64,000 nt of DNA from Eretmocerus hayati (Eukaryota > Arthropoda > Insecta > Hymenoptera > Aphelinidae): assembly GCA_029851415.1 (NCBI GenBank), contig CM056744.1, positions 69,186,172 through 69,250,171 on the forward strand. Direction: 5' to 3'. The notes beneath the pieces were generated by a model. That model was given only the letters and a program-made list of their open reading frames with translations, had not been told where the DNA came from and did no database searches. Numbering within the stretch: position 1 is the first letter of the stretch; every line of letters starts with the position of its first letter. A program made the translations under genes and the position numbers. Below are positions 23,370-35,170 of this stretch, one piece after another.

Positions 23370-23843
23370 CAGTACCCACCGAAAATAATGGAACATTGAT
23401 ACTCGCACAAGAACATCGACTGCTAAAAAATATCAGTTATATGGCAATTTTGAAAAAAGCATCTCAAAGATCGGAAAAAATGTTAACTTTTCATGCACCT
23501 CAAAAATGTTTACCATTAATTTTTCGTATCTAATATTCAATATAAAAAAGTGAAAATTTTCAAGCCGCGTCAATCAACTTCAATTCTCACGGGCATGGAC
23601 TCATCGGAAAAAATTCAACGGGATCTGATAGGGCTTTTCAAGACTTTCAATTCCCATTTTTTGAAAGTTTTCTACGATGATTCCAAAGCCAACAATTTTA
23701 AAAATTTTTTGAATTGCATGGAAAGTTAGTGTTTTTGCCGATATTTGAGATGCTTTTTCCAAAATTGCCCTACAACTAATAGTTTTTGAGCAGTCGATGT
23801 TCTTGTGCGAGTAACGATGTTTTATAATTTTTGGTGGGTACTA
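23370..23843. mobile_element. Tc1/mariner-type palindrome, 474 bp, TA target duplication
   Basis: The left end is CAGTACCCACCGAAAATAAT after TA (23368-23369). The right end is the complement, with the terminal G changed to A, before TA (23844-23845). The arms share CTCGCACAAGAACATCGACTG and GGCAATTTTG-AAAAAGCATC. The terminal sequence matches that of the 879-bp palindrome at 15245-16123, so the two belong to one family. No transposase. Confidence 0.9.
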
Positions 23844-23866
23844 TATGTATGTTTGATTGAATTTAG

Positions 23867-24227
23867 ATGATGACCGTCAATGTTTTCAGTGTATTATCGG
23901 GATCGAGTATGCTCAAAGTATGTGATATTTCGTTGAAAAAGAAATTTTACAGACAATGCTACAGGGAAGAATGGGAAGATGTTGAAGAATTTCGTGGTAA
24001 GTTTACATTAATAATTAAGTCAGTAATGAATCCTCTGAATATAAAATTTGACCGAATATATTGTAGATTGGTTATCAAGAGCCGAAGATATTTATAAGGC
24101 ATCTTGTAAAATATGTCGTATAACGTTAAATGCTCATAAGAATACTTTATGGAGACACTATTTTTCTCAAGCACATCAAAATTATAGAAAAATTAAAAAT
24201 TGGAGAGGTTTCAACATGATCGAGTGA
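23867..24227 (+). CDS. Two-exon small zinc-finger (BED-like) protein, 96 aa
   Basis: Exon 1 is 23867-23996 (ATG at 23867) and exon 2 is 24067-24227 (TGA). The 70-nt intron has a GTAAGT donor and a TTGTAG acceptor, and the splice keeps the frame (EEFR then DWLSRAED). The product contains KKFYRQCYREEWEDVEEF, then YKASCKICRITLNAHKNTLW and RHYFSQAH. This is a C-x2-C...H-x(n)-H finger of the BED-like type found at the N-terminus of many insect transposon-derived proteins. Known role of such fingers: DNA binding. The protein ends soon after the finger, so either it is an N-terminal exon pair of a longer gene or a truncated copy. It starts only 21 bp after the mariner-type palindrome, which may have replaced its promoter or first exon. 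Confidence 0.6.
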
Positions 24228-24694
24228 AAATCCATTATGACATTCGTCACTCATGGAAAATGTGATTCTCTTGATTTTATCATTTCTTTGATGAGTGTTT
24301 CATGAATTTAGAATTTACCTTTAATAGTTCATTTTGCGTTCGATCTATTAGATGTGAAGAGTGTTCACAACAATTATCATTGACGTTAAATTATGAAATT
24401 TACAAATGTTATGATATAAGTATAACAGTTCATGTGACTCTCAAACTTGCGAGACTTTTGTTTACACTAGTTGACAATACTCTAGTGGTAAGTAATGTAT
24501 ATCTTGTATGTTGTTGTTATGAGATTATCTGTCTTACACTATGAATAATGTTCGTCATACGTAAACAGAGTATAGTCGTCAAATTGTTAGGTCATTCCAT
24601 AAGCCAGTACTTATATTCAAGAGTTGGATCAAAGAGGAAGGCAGTATTGCTTCTGATCTCATCAAAGCAACATCGTTCTGTTATCAGAGTGATA

Positions 24695-27600
24695 ATGAGT
24701 ACTCACAGGGAAGATAGCGAAATCGTAAACGATTTTGAGACCAAACCTTCAATAATGAAAAAATCTCAAGAAGAATTACATGATTCTGAAAACGAAGAAT
24801 ATAGAAACAAGAAAAGGATAGAGGACAAAAATGACAGAAATTCATCTCAATCTTGTGGAGAATTGTTTTTCGATCGATTTCTATGAGTCAATCATTCTGA
24901 TTAGAATCTGTGGCACAACGTTTCGGTGGTTTTTTTCCACCCTTATCAAGTGCCTAAAAATTTATTGTCCTAAATTTTTTACATGATCTTATGTTACAGT
25001 TTTTTTCGTCAAATCATCATCATAACATACCTATGTGTGAATATATGTATGTAAATTCGTCACAGTTGCGATCCGCCAGTCTCCAATCTGTTCATTTTTG
25101 TGAATTTAAACATTGAGGTGCAAAACTGTAATTATGGTTATAAATAGTGTTACTGTGCATCTATTCTGTTGAAGGTTATGTTTCACTTTTCATTCATCTG
25201 TTACCTTTCATTCTCACTTTTGTTCTCATCGTATATAGTAATATCACAGATATGTCTTGTGAATTTGTTGTTAAAGGGTACATTTTTGAACCTCCGTATC
25301 CAACTTTTTTCTTATTCCATTTTCGGACAATAATATTTACTTGGCTGATGTTTTTGTCAGTAAATGCTATGTTCATCAAATCAGACTAGTCACGCTAAGT
25401 GTCTTCTGCTCATTATATGGACACGCATGAATCTTTAGATGGTGTGAGAGTTACTGCGGGAAAGTTCAAATGATATTGAGCATAATAAGGGAAAATGGAG
25501 GATAGTTAATTAGGATCAATTTTTTCTGAGTTTTTCTAAGAGTGGGTTGTAAATCGATTTCAAATTTTGGGTGTCTCTAATGTGATTAATTGAATTTTTT
25601 TCCGAATTGATATGAATCATTTCTGATATTCTACGTTTCCTCCAATTTGTTTCTATATCTAGAATTCCCGTTTCTTTGAAGTTGAATGTGTGATCGTTTT
25701 TTGTGATGTGCTCATGAATAATATAGTTCTAAACATTTGGTTTTTTTGTCTAGTCTGATTTGATGAACATAGCATTCACTGACAAAAACATCAGCTAAGT
25801 AAATACTATTGTCCGAAAATGAAATAAGAAAAAAGTTGGATATGGAACTTCAAAAATGTACCCTTTAACAACAAATTTACAAGACATATCTGTGATATTA
25901 CTATATACGATAAGAACAAAAGTGAGAATGAAAGGTAACAGATGAATGAAAAGTGAAACATAACCTCCAATAGAATAGATGCACAGTAACACTATTTATA
26001 ACCATAATTACAGTTTTGCACCTCAATGTTCAAATTCACAAAAATGAAGAGATTGGAGACTGACGAATTGCAACTGTGATGAATTTACATACATATATAC
26101 ACACATCGGTATGTTATGATGATGATTTGACGAAAAAAACTGTAACATAAGATCATGTAAAAAATTTAGGACAATAAATTTTTAGGCACTTGATAAGGGT
26201 GGAAAAAAACCACCGAAACGTTGTGCCACAGATTCTAATCAGAATAATTGACTCATAGAAATCGATCGAAAAACAATTCTTCACAACAGCATATAAATAG
26301 GAGTGACCAAATATCATCCTATTCATCTCAATCTTCTTCAAATACGAGTTCGATCAGCCAAGATGAAAGGTTAGTAAGATTTTAATGATGTGTAATGTAT
26401 ACATGAAATTTTCCTTGATGTGATGATATTCGTAATTTCCATACGGGTCCATACGAAAAATCATCGAGATTTGAGCAATGAATTAGAGTATCGAATACAA
26501 TTTAGTCATCGTTGAGTATGAAATTAACGGCTATTTTTCATTTTCATTTATGATGTGCCTTACAATTCTTTGGATAATAGCACGTGTCACATAATTTCAT
26601 GTAATTGAGGAATATTTTTCATTGTAATTGGATATATTGTGAGTTGAACATGGTTTTCATTTAACCCGATTTCGATGCTCTGAGTATGTCGAATTGCCAT
26701 GAAAAATGCGTGTAATACTGCGATAATTGATTCGAATGGAAAAGTTCAACTTGATTGTAGGAATATGGACTTAATTATAGTTCAATTCCGCTGTATAAAA
26801 AATGTTCAAACCGTTATTCTTTATGAGAAACTTATTTCTCCTCGTGTTTTTCGACAGTAAAGATTGTTGCAAAAGATAGGTGCTCCAACGCCAAAGGGTC
26901 AAATCATATGAGAGAACCGTGTATATCAGTGCCAAAACACGAAAAAAGGCATATACTTGAAAGTATTTTTGCTATTCATTATTTTGTAGTTATTATTATC
27001 TTTAGAAATGAGCGACCACGGCAAAATTATCATTTCCGTCGAGATAACTCATGGAAAAATATTATCCCTAGGAAACGTAAGATTTTTTCTGAAGATTCTT
27101 CTAGTGAAGAGAGTGATTCTGAAAAGAAAAAGAGTGACTCTAACTCAAGCCGCGATTCAGAATGGTTACCAGTTATCACAATTCCATCTTGCGATAATCC
27201 AACTTATGTTGATAGGTAATGTGTATCATTTAAATATATGAATCTAGTACTTGCTGCTTAATATCAGCGAGTATAATGATAAATTGGAGGAAATATTTTT
27301 CAGATTAGCTTTCGAAGTCAAGATCAAGTCTAAGAGTTCCATTGAAGAGTCAAAATACCCTAAAGGAAAAGTTTTTGAGTTAGAATTGTTGGATGAATTT
27401 GATACCACAAAAGCAAAAGTATTTAATGATGATTGAGAAGAAATTTATGACAAGTTAGAGGTAAGAATAAAACGTAATCAAGATTATTGAATACTCCTTA
27501 ATTATATTTTGTATATTGGGATTTGTAGAAATATAATTATATTTTATAGGTAGGGAAACTATACAAACTCCAAAAAGTACGATTAGTTTCTATTCACCCT

Positions 27601-28235
27601 GGGTACGGTAAAAAAATGTATGAGTTTCATTTAGATGCCAAAACCGAAATTGAAGAAATTCGTAGAGCAAAATTAGATAATATACATGATCATTATAATT
27701 TTCATGGTGTTAAGAGTATATCTCTTACTGATGCAGGAACTATAATAGGTGAGCTTATTAAAAAATTGTACTAGAAAATGATCGATATTAGTGTCAAACT
27801 TTTTTTGAAAAAAAGATATAAAACCGAGCACAATACGTGACGTAATCTTTCGTGACGAAAATAATAGAAAGGTGTGTAAAAATCTCAATTCACGATCATG
27901 TAATAGTTAATGTGAAAAATGTTATAAATTTGTATATTTTAGATAACTGTAGTTTTTTGGAATGATCAAATTAGTCGTGTAAACAAAAAAATGAAAGGAC
28001 AAGCCCTTGTATTACACAATGTCAAGATGGATCTATATGATGGTGAGAAGAAATTATTCTTCTTTGCTGATTCAAGAATAGATATTCCTAGAACCAATGA
28101 GCGATTTGTCAAGTGAGTATTTTGAATTAGAATTACTACATGAAAATTCTAAAAAATTCACTCATCTCATCATTTTATTATAGATTCCAAAAGCAGCAAA
28201 AAAGTGCACAAAAATCAAAATCCAAGGGCAAATGA
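24695..28235 (+). pseudogene. Six-exon RPA70-like OB-fold gene, split by a palindrome
   Basis: Exons: 24695-24861 plus 26283-26369 (one exon split by the insert), 27006-27215, 27304-27460, 27550-27748, a partly decayed one at about 27792-27871, 27943-28112 and 28184-28235. Donors and acceptors are GT..AG and the phases agree. The first part is Ser/acidic-rich. Then LAFEVKIKSKS, KGKVFELELLDEFDTTKAKVF and KLEVGKLYKLQKVRL match the first DNA-binding OB fold of RPA70. ITVVFWNDQISRVNKKMKG, QALVLHNVKMDLYDGEKKL and FFADSRIDI match the second. Both are known to bind single-stranded DNA. Two in-frame TGA codons (after VFNDD and after VSNFF) and the insert suggest a dead copy. The end, KSAQKSKSKGK, has its own stop, so no C-terminal zinc finger or trimerisation fold is present. 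Confidence 0.75.
24862..26282. mobile_element. Fold-back element, 1.42 kb, inside the RPA70-like gene
   Basis: Ends read AGAATTGTTTTTCGATCGAT inward from both sides. The arms are 24862-25390 and 25749-26282, with few mismatches and a 358-nt centre. Arm text includes ACGTTTCGGTGGTTTTTTTC and AATCAGACTAG at the inner ends. Both arms have a matching open frame of about 65-80 codons (LLCIYS-EGYVSLFIHLLPF) with no known motif. The element separates exon text reading NSSQSCG from exon text reading INRSDQISSYSSQ. No clear target duplication. Confidence 0.85.
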
Positions 28236-29204
28236 AAGGAGTTAGTGTTCGGAAATCGTTAAATAATTTATTCATAAATAGTCGAATTGAGAAGATTGTG
28301 AAATTATCTTCTCTCAACAATATATATTTCGTTATATAAATTTGTTTTGAGACTTTATAATTTCAGTTGAGTCTAAGTATTTCAGAGATTGAAAAAATCA
28401 TAGACATGTTTGCTCACATTGAATTTGCTTTTGATATGGATCGATTAAAAAACTGCATGGAAAATAAGAATTACATATGTTGATATATTAGTATCATTCA
28501 TAAATGTAAATCATACTGAAAGGTTCATCATGTAATAAGTATAAATTTTTGTGGAATTTTGTTTGTTGTTATTACTGTTAATAATAAAAATGATATATTT
28601 GTAAATCCAATATTGCTTTCTCAAAAGAGAAAGCATTCATTTGGTGCCAGCAGAATTTTCGTCGAATTTTTTCTAAAAAAATTTTTTTCTCCTCCAGTGA
28701 ACCTCTTGAATACATGAAATTGATACAGTCCCCTTCCTTTCGCCAAAATCTATCGAATGTAGGTCACAGTTTTTCGTTATAACCCCTCACAAAATTACTA
28801 CAACCCCGTCTTTCGAGCCCTCTGTCCGTGTCTGTGTGTGTGTATGTATGTATGTTGTTTTCTGTCGCTCAGCAAAACTCCTCACTGGTTCGATAGATCG
28901 TCCTGAAATTTTTATGCCATATTCGGAGGCGTCTCTAGATGGGAATGCTAGATTTTGAGTGCCCCCCGATGATTACTTTTATACTTATGAATTTTTTTTC
29001 ATTTATGTATAATTTTTTTTCATCTTGAAAACTGAAAATATTCTCTCCTTCCTGCTCAAAAAATCTGAGGCTGTTGATTTACGCGTTTCTCGACGTGCTT
29101 AATCGATTGGTTGATACGGAATTTCGATTGAAGCTCATTTTATTATATCTTTTACACACCTCTCTTTCGTTGGGCTATAAAACCTCTCTAATCACAATTT
29201 GACA
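28236..29204. other. Repeat-like non-coding stretch
   Basis: A perfect hairpin, GCTTTCTCAAAAGAGAAAGC, lies at about 28614-28634. A TGTGTGTGTATGTATG tract (28836-28855) is followed by CTCCTCACTGGTTCGATAGA and CGTCCTGAAATTTTTATGCC, wording that recurs in a related form inside the large fold-back (about 46490-46530, 47280-47400). Likely an old transposable element. No gene. Confidence 0.4.
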
Positions 29205-29905
29205 AAATTCCGTATCAGACAATCGATTCAGCACGTCGAAAAACTTCTGAATTACTTCCTTTACATTTTTTTTATGTAGTAAAATGGAATACAAATCATT
29301 TATAAGATTTGCTTCTTTCCGAAAAATTCCAAATTTCTCATTAAAAAATTCACTAGTCAAAAAATATTCATGCGATCATGCTCAAAATTCACTGGCATCA
29401 TCATCACAGTCTTTGAAATACACCTACAAAGTCTCAAAAGATTTTGTCGAATCGATCTCGAAATTTTGCGTTCCAAATGATACATTTTTATTCCAATCTT
29501 CACGTTCACCGACAGTTAATTGCTTCCTTTCCTAACATAATCACCTGTTTACCCAAATTCTGTATCAACGAATCGATCCAGCACGCCGAAAAATATCTAA
29601 AGTACTTCCTTGACATTTTTTTCATATAGTCAAATGAAGTACAAATCATTCATAAGATTTGCTTCTTCCCGAAAAATTTCGAATTTCTCATTAAAAAATT
29701 CAACAGTCAAAAAATATTCATGCGATCATGCTCAAAATTCACTAGCATCATCGTCACAGTCTTTAAAATACACCTACAAAGTCTCAAAAGATTTTGTCAA
29801 ATCGATCTCGAAATTTTGCGTTCCAAATGATACATTTTTATCCCAATTTCCACGTTCACCGACAGTTAATTGCTTTCTTTCCTAACATAATCACCTGTTT
29901 ACCAA
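29205..29905. repeat. Tandem duplication, 350-bp period, two copies
   Basis: The segment starting near 29205 (GTATCAGACAATCGATTCAG) is repeated from about 29555 (GTATCAACGAATCGATCCAG). The alignment is continuous through TACAAATCATTYATAAGATT, CATGCGATCATGCTC and TTGCGTTCCAAATGATACAT. The start also pairs with an inverted partner at 29086-29130. The ORFs it creates are repeat-derived. Confidence 0.85.
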
Positions 29906-31545
29906 AATTTTGTATCAATCAATCAATCCCTCGCATTAATGAAAATCTATGAAGACCTTTACGTTATTATCACTCTGTTCCACCTACTGCAAATTGAAAT
30001 TTACACTCCATAATTTATTCTTCAAATAACTAATTTGTAGGAAAATACTTAATTTTACTTGATTTTCTTCAAACCGATTCATTCCCTTTTCAATGTATAC
30101 GAGTCATATTCATCAGACCATGAACCTGTTAACATAATAAAATGTCAAACACAGGATGATGAATTAGAGCAAGATAGTAAAGAACAAAACATTGAAGAGG
30201 ATATTGTGGATTTGATTGATGTTGAAGATGAAGATCAAAGATAAATGAGGGATCATGGATGTTTACCAATTGATATTACAGAAAGTCAGTATAAAGAAAT
30301 TTGAAAAATATCTCATGTTCTGGATCATGGTTAGGAGACATTTGATATTTTGGATGAATAAATATTTTAATAAAAATTTCACGAGGAGAATTGATTAATG
30401 TATCATATTAATGTATTTGAATTTTCGAGTGAATAATATGAGATTAGTTGACTTCTTCTATGGCAATGAGAAAGCATTCTGCTGAATTCTTTTAGCAGCG
30501 TATTTTTCTAGATGTTTTTTAGAATCTACATCCTTAATAGTATCCTCAGTTAAGAATCTTCGAAAGTTGAATTGAAATAATTAATAAGATTTTATATCAG
30601 AAACTTACCATTCGTTCCAATATTTCAAACAACTTTCATCTTTAACTAAAATTCAAATTTGAATTTCAAAAGAAATTGATTACGTTGAGGATTGAAGTTT
30701 AGTTTCCAATATAATAATGATTTATATGGCCAATGTCAAATTCAACTTCAAATCGAACTACACTTTAAGTTTTAAATAAGGTTTTGAAATCAGTTTGTAA
30801 TCAGTATATTATATCATCATGCATAGACTTGTATGAATAATATAAATCAGTTTCAAATCAGGTCACATGTGGTCAAATTCTACCAGTCACTAAAGCTACA
30901 AGATTTTGTGGTGGAAAAGTCATGTACACAGAATAACATATGCCATTTTATTTTTGATTTCATAACTGAATATTTCTTGGTGGATTAACCTTCAGAGGCT
31001 GAATTGAAAAATTATCCTCAGTTACAAATTTGTGAATGTTGAAATGAAATGATTAATAAGTTTTATAACAGGGACTTATTATTTGTCCCAATATTTCAAA
31101 TAATTTTCATGTTTGACTGAGATTCAATGTTGAATTTCGAAAGAAATTGATTACGATGAGAATTGAAATTTAGTTTCCAATAAAAGTAACTCACATCAAT
31201 GATCTATATGGCCAATGTCAAATTCAACTTTAAATCAAATTACACTTTAAGTTATACAATTGATCAATCAAATAAAAGCATACTGCTCTAATTTTCAAAT
31301 AGAAGCTTCTTTCCTGCAATTTCAAATAGAATCTTACAGGTTTGAGTTTTCAAATAGAATTTTACTAATAAGAGCAATTGAAATGGATGATATATATGCA
31401 TAGAAGCTCAAGTTGTACCTTCTGTTATTTTTCTATTGTGTTCAATGAACATTTTAACAGTAAGTGGGTCCTCAGATTGATGGACTTTTGTCATTGACAT
31501 ATCTGTTTGCAAATCTTCAATTTGTTATATTTTTTTAAATAATTA
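29906..31545. other. AT-rich stretch with an acidic open frame
   Basis: The frame at 30059-30244 is acidic (DDELEQDSKEQNIEEDIVDL) and ends DVEDEDQR. It looks like exon material but lacks recognisable neighbours. AATCAG-motif cluster 3 is at 30780-30870. Two similar AT-rich segments (about 30590-30780 and 31070-31260) share GGCCAATGTCAAATTCAACT, an old direct duplication. Confidence 0.4.
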
Positions 31546-32130
31546 TTATAAAATAGAATTGAAAATTATACCTGATGTCGTATCCATTGTTTCAGAACAT
31601 TCAGCATTAGAATTTTCTGTATTTGGCATAATATTATCATTTCTTTGAATATCTTCAATAGATTGAAAATTTTTATCACAAAATATGAGAATAGTATCAT
31701 CTATATTGACAATAGAATTGTCTTGTATATATTGTTCCAATGAATCTCTATTAAGTATAAAATATTTTGCTGTCTCCATATTACCTACAAAAAATTTAAT
31801 GTTATTCATCTGAATAATGCGTGGATGTCTTAAACAAAAAAGTGTTACCAAATCTCATTATAAGTCGTGCACGATATACGATCCATGTTTGGGGAATCGG
31901 ATCATTGTTATCTTCCAAAACATATCCAATATCTAATATTTATCCTGATAAATGTGGAGTATAAAAGATATAAGCCATATGGCTATCGATTTTCTTTAGA
32001 ACGCACTTTTCAGTAATTGTAGTTGATGCTATTATATTTTCATTTCTTGAATCTTCTTCTATGTCTTCAAATATATCTACTATCAAATATATTGGATCAT
32101 TTTCCTTTGATGTCATCTATAAAATTGTTA
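31546..32130 (-). pseudogene. Degenerate coding remnant of an unrecognised protein
   Basis: Two minus-strand stretches read like decayed exons: NDPIYLIVDIFEDIEED with CVLKKIDSHMAYIFYTPHLSG and QTWIVYRARLIMRFGNT (about 32130-31860), and NIKFFVGNMETAKYFIL, SIVNIDDTILIFCDKNFQSI (31851-31546). There are stops and frame changes. The composition matches the small intron-bearing genes at 37.8-40.1 kb, but no specific relationship could be shown. Confidence 0.35.
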
Positions 32131-33186
32131 AAGAGTTCCAGTTACTTGCTGGAAATAGTTCCGAGGTATTCCATGGAACTCTATAGAACCTCATCCTATC
32201 ATTTCGATACATGGGAAATTTGGCATCTAGGCCATGCAGCATGAGAAGTTTCGCCATTTCTCTTTCGAAAAGAGTTGAATTTAGTTGAATACGTTCTTAT
32301 GCTACATGTCTCCAATGTCGAATTTTGTTAAGAACAAGATTGTGAATTTTCCTTGATTGAGGTCTTAAGAACTCCCAAGCGATCTAATGGAATGATTTTT
32401 AGCGAGATCAATCGTGAGGTCAAAATTGTGTAGTGATTCAGTATTCATTTCAAATATTCTTGAGAAAAATCAATTGAACATAGAAAGTAATGAGTTATTG
32501 TAGGAAATCAGTTTCAAATAGGGATATGAAATCAGGTTTAAAACAGGATATATAAATAAGTTTGCAATCAGGATGCAGAAATGAGTGCGGCATCATAAAT
32601 TATGTTTATGGACTTGAAAGTAACGTGAATTGGTCATTAATTTTGAGTTAGAATTTTGAAAACTACTTTCACTAGTGTTATGTGTTACTGGAATTGCGTA
32701 TAAACAAATCGATAAGAAATGAGGTACTTACATTTACAGTTGATCCTAACCTCAAAATTGCGTAAACAAACTATACCGGAATGCTATACCACATATGACT
32801 ATATGATTCAAATCAAGAGGCGCGGTAGCGCCTCGCTGGCGAGTATGTGCAGACGAAAAATCGAGCGAGGCGCTGTGCCTATCTATACTTTGAATTGGGG
32901 TTTTTTAACCTCACACTTTTTTTCTACTTGGATTATTAACCTCTTAACGTTGCTCATAGAGCTCTGCAATGCTTTAACAAAGCCTTTCTAAAGCGATTCA
33001 GAGTTCTGTACGATTATTTTCTCAATCCGAGCACTGGACGCGTTTTATTCAGCACCGCAAAATTCATGCCTTCGTTTTACATCTCAGTTCAATTTCACCA
33101 GTCCCGCACTTCGACTCGAGAAATATCGAAACGTCTCTGCTATACACATGTGTTGGGTATGTAAGATGGTCGAGGAAGAGGAAGAG
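32131..33186. other. Non-coding stretch with a GC-rich hairpin
   Basis: AATCAG-motif cluster 4 is at 32500-32590. A strong hairpin lies at 32818-32882: AGGCGCGGTAGCGCCTCGCT pairs with CGAGCGAGGCGCTGTGCCT. Its wording (GCCTCGCT, GCGAGCGAGGC) resembles the Helitron 3' hairpins of this window, but no CTAG follows it. Confidence 0.45.
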
Positions 33187-33222
33187 AGAGAGAGATGCAG
33201 AGAGAGAGAGAGAGAGAAAGAG
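33187..33222. repeat. (GA)n microsatellite
   Basis: A GAGAGAGAGA tract with few interruptions; a second short one is at 33514-33526, after the A-rich tail of the neighbouring element. Confidence 0.85.
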
Positions 33223-33289
33223 ACATGCCGCTCATCCTGAAGTAATGCTCACGCGGTTCCGGGATGAGATGGTAGATGCAGGTGGATCT

Positions 33290-33500
33290 CCTTCTTGATT
33301 GCCCGATGCCCTAGGTATCGGACATCGAGGGGAGAGGGATATTACACGGCCGGGCCCACCTCTCGGTGGGCCCCACCCAAACCCGTGTCCCGCCTGGTAT
33401 GGCCTGCGTGGGCTATGCGTAGTCCGCGTAAGCTGAACCAGTCCGGTGTCTGGGGACGGATCCGAGGGATCCTGAGGCAGATTTTGCCCTCTAACCACCT
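33290..33500 (+). mobile_element. GC-rich retroelement 3' end with A tail (candidate)
   Basis: An isolated GC-rich block (GGGCCCACCTCTCGGTGGGC, CTGGTATGGCCTGCGTGGGC) ends in CTCTAACCACCTT followed by A(14). Abrupt GC enrichment plus a terminal A run is the usual look of a 5'-truncated non-LTR retrotransposon on the plus strand. No reverse transcriptase is present, so the assignment rests on composition and tail. Confidence 0.4.
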
Positions 33501-34000
33501 TAAAAAAAAAAAAAAGAGAGAGAGAGATAGAAGCGCGTGCGCAAGATCTTCCAGTCCGGTTTCCGGTTGATGGCAGGCTGTCTGCTGCGTACCGGGCAAC
33601 GCGGGCTGACGCGGGCACTGACCAGCTGGTTTGTTATCGCGGATGATTGAATTTTCGAATTATCTGAATTTCTCGATTCTATAATTATTGCATCAGATGT
33701 GGATACTCGAAACTAGCCACGAGTAGAGGTGACGTGAAGATCAAAGCGCCATTGCGAGAAGGACAGGGAGGAGAGATTCGTCTGCTTTGTTGTGTTTTGT
33801 GTGTTCGTCGCGGCTCCGCAATATTGCTCTTGCCTGTAGCTGCATGGCTCTCCAGATTGAACTGAACAAAATATACACTGATAGTAGTGTATTTTTATGG
33901 AAAAAATGACGGAGCCGTGTGTAAGGAATTCTCAAGTGCGGTGGGGACAAGTGCTTGGAAAATTTATGGTTACCCTTGGATTTTTATAACCAAGGAGTGA
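33501..34000. other. No gene seen
   Basis: GC-rich text continues to about 33640 and then becomes ordinary AT-rich sequence. Nothing recognisable. Confidence 0.4.
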
Positions 34001-34410
34001 GATCCCCCCCCCCTCATTCACTTTTTTTTTCAAAAGTAAAACTAGGCGAGTATGAGGTTTAGAAAAGAACCATTCATCTCCAGTACATCAAAACTTCAAA
34101 TTTTATACGACATGGTTTAAACTCTTGGAAGGAATGAAATCTAAAAAAACCATGTCGAGTATTTTTTGACCCGATTTGTCACGATCAACATATCATCACT
34201 GATGGAGACTAGAGCCACTTTCCTCCAATCAAATCTTTCTTTCAATTCATCCTGATGCTGGTGGTTTGACAATTTCTTACTAGCTAATTGTCGCTGAAAT
34301 GACCCGAAGTTTAGGTGAGTAGAAGAGGTACAGGGGAATATCGAAATAGAGAAAATTTGAATTCAATTTGGTTTTCATGATGATTCACTAAAATCTCATT
34401 TCATACTCAC

Positions 34411-34799
34411 AAGGAGGGTGCCAGGCCTTCGGATCACCAATCCTCTTGGAACTCTAGGATATGTTTTGTTATACCAAAACATGTAACAAACCACTCTTAT
34501 AACTTGCCAACGCTCCCTAGAATCAGCCTGAGGGCCAGGGTCAATATCCCAGCAAATAGGCCCTCTCCAGGTGGATTGATGCATCCATAGCTCTGCATAA
34601 GCTGGCTATTCTATGGCGTGGGACTTTTCTTTAGACAAATAAGAATAGTTACATGAAATAGAGACTAATATGAACAAATTGCAGCCATATAAGACTGGTA
34701 TAGCTCGTCTTAACCATGGATGAGGGAAGTTGAGAATCAAAAAGTTGACAAAATTGAGTTTTTCAACGACGGAATGATGAGTCTGGGAGGATATAAGAC
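34411..34799 (-). pseudogene. Exon-like open frame in the left arm, unknown protein
   Basis: The minus strand reads SLISSQTHHSVVEKLNFVNF, then PHPWLRRAIPVLYGCNLFIL, and after one stop AELWMHQSTWRGPICWDIDP and YPRVPRGLVIRRPGTLL. A good donor (GTGAGTATG) follows at 34410 and is absent from the right-arm copy because of the 55-bp difference. An upstream piece with LLLVVTFLGWPWQFTQCSC is at about 34840-34955. No family is recognised. Confidence 0.35.
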
Positions 34800-35170
34800 T
34801 TTTCAATAAACATACGGTAATGAATATGATTTACTCACATTCAGAGACCATCACTTTCCCAATTAGTGTTGTCAAATAGCAGCTGCACTGTGTAAACTGC
34901 CAAGGCCAGCCAAGGAAAGTCACAACCAATAGCAGATCCTGCGACTGACCTGGAAAAATTTGACAACAAAGTATCGTGCTCAACTCACACTCTGACTATG
35001 CATATTTCACACTGATTTTACATGTTTTTATCCACCAGTTGATTGGAAAAATTCAATCTGAACTGATCTGAAATAGCTCTGTTGACACAAAGTCAACCTG
35101 ATTTTGACCACGTTTAGAACAACATCACAAGCAAATTCTACAGCACCTAAAAGTAATTAAGTACTCATCT

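Noticed and set aside
32818..32882. A further Helitron 3' terminus
   Set aside because: The GC-rich hairpin resembles the others, but no CTAG/CTRR end followed by T lies at the right distance.
33232..33618. ORFs of 85-128 aa in the GC-rich block at 33.3 kb
   Set aside because: They follow GC-rich composition on both strands; no reverse transcriptase or other domain is visible.
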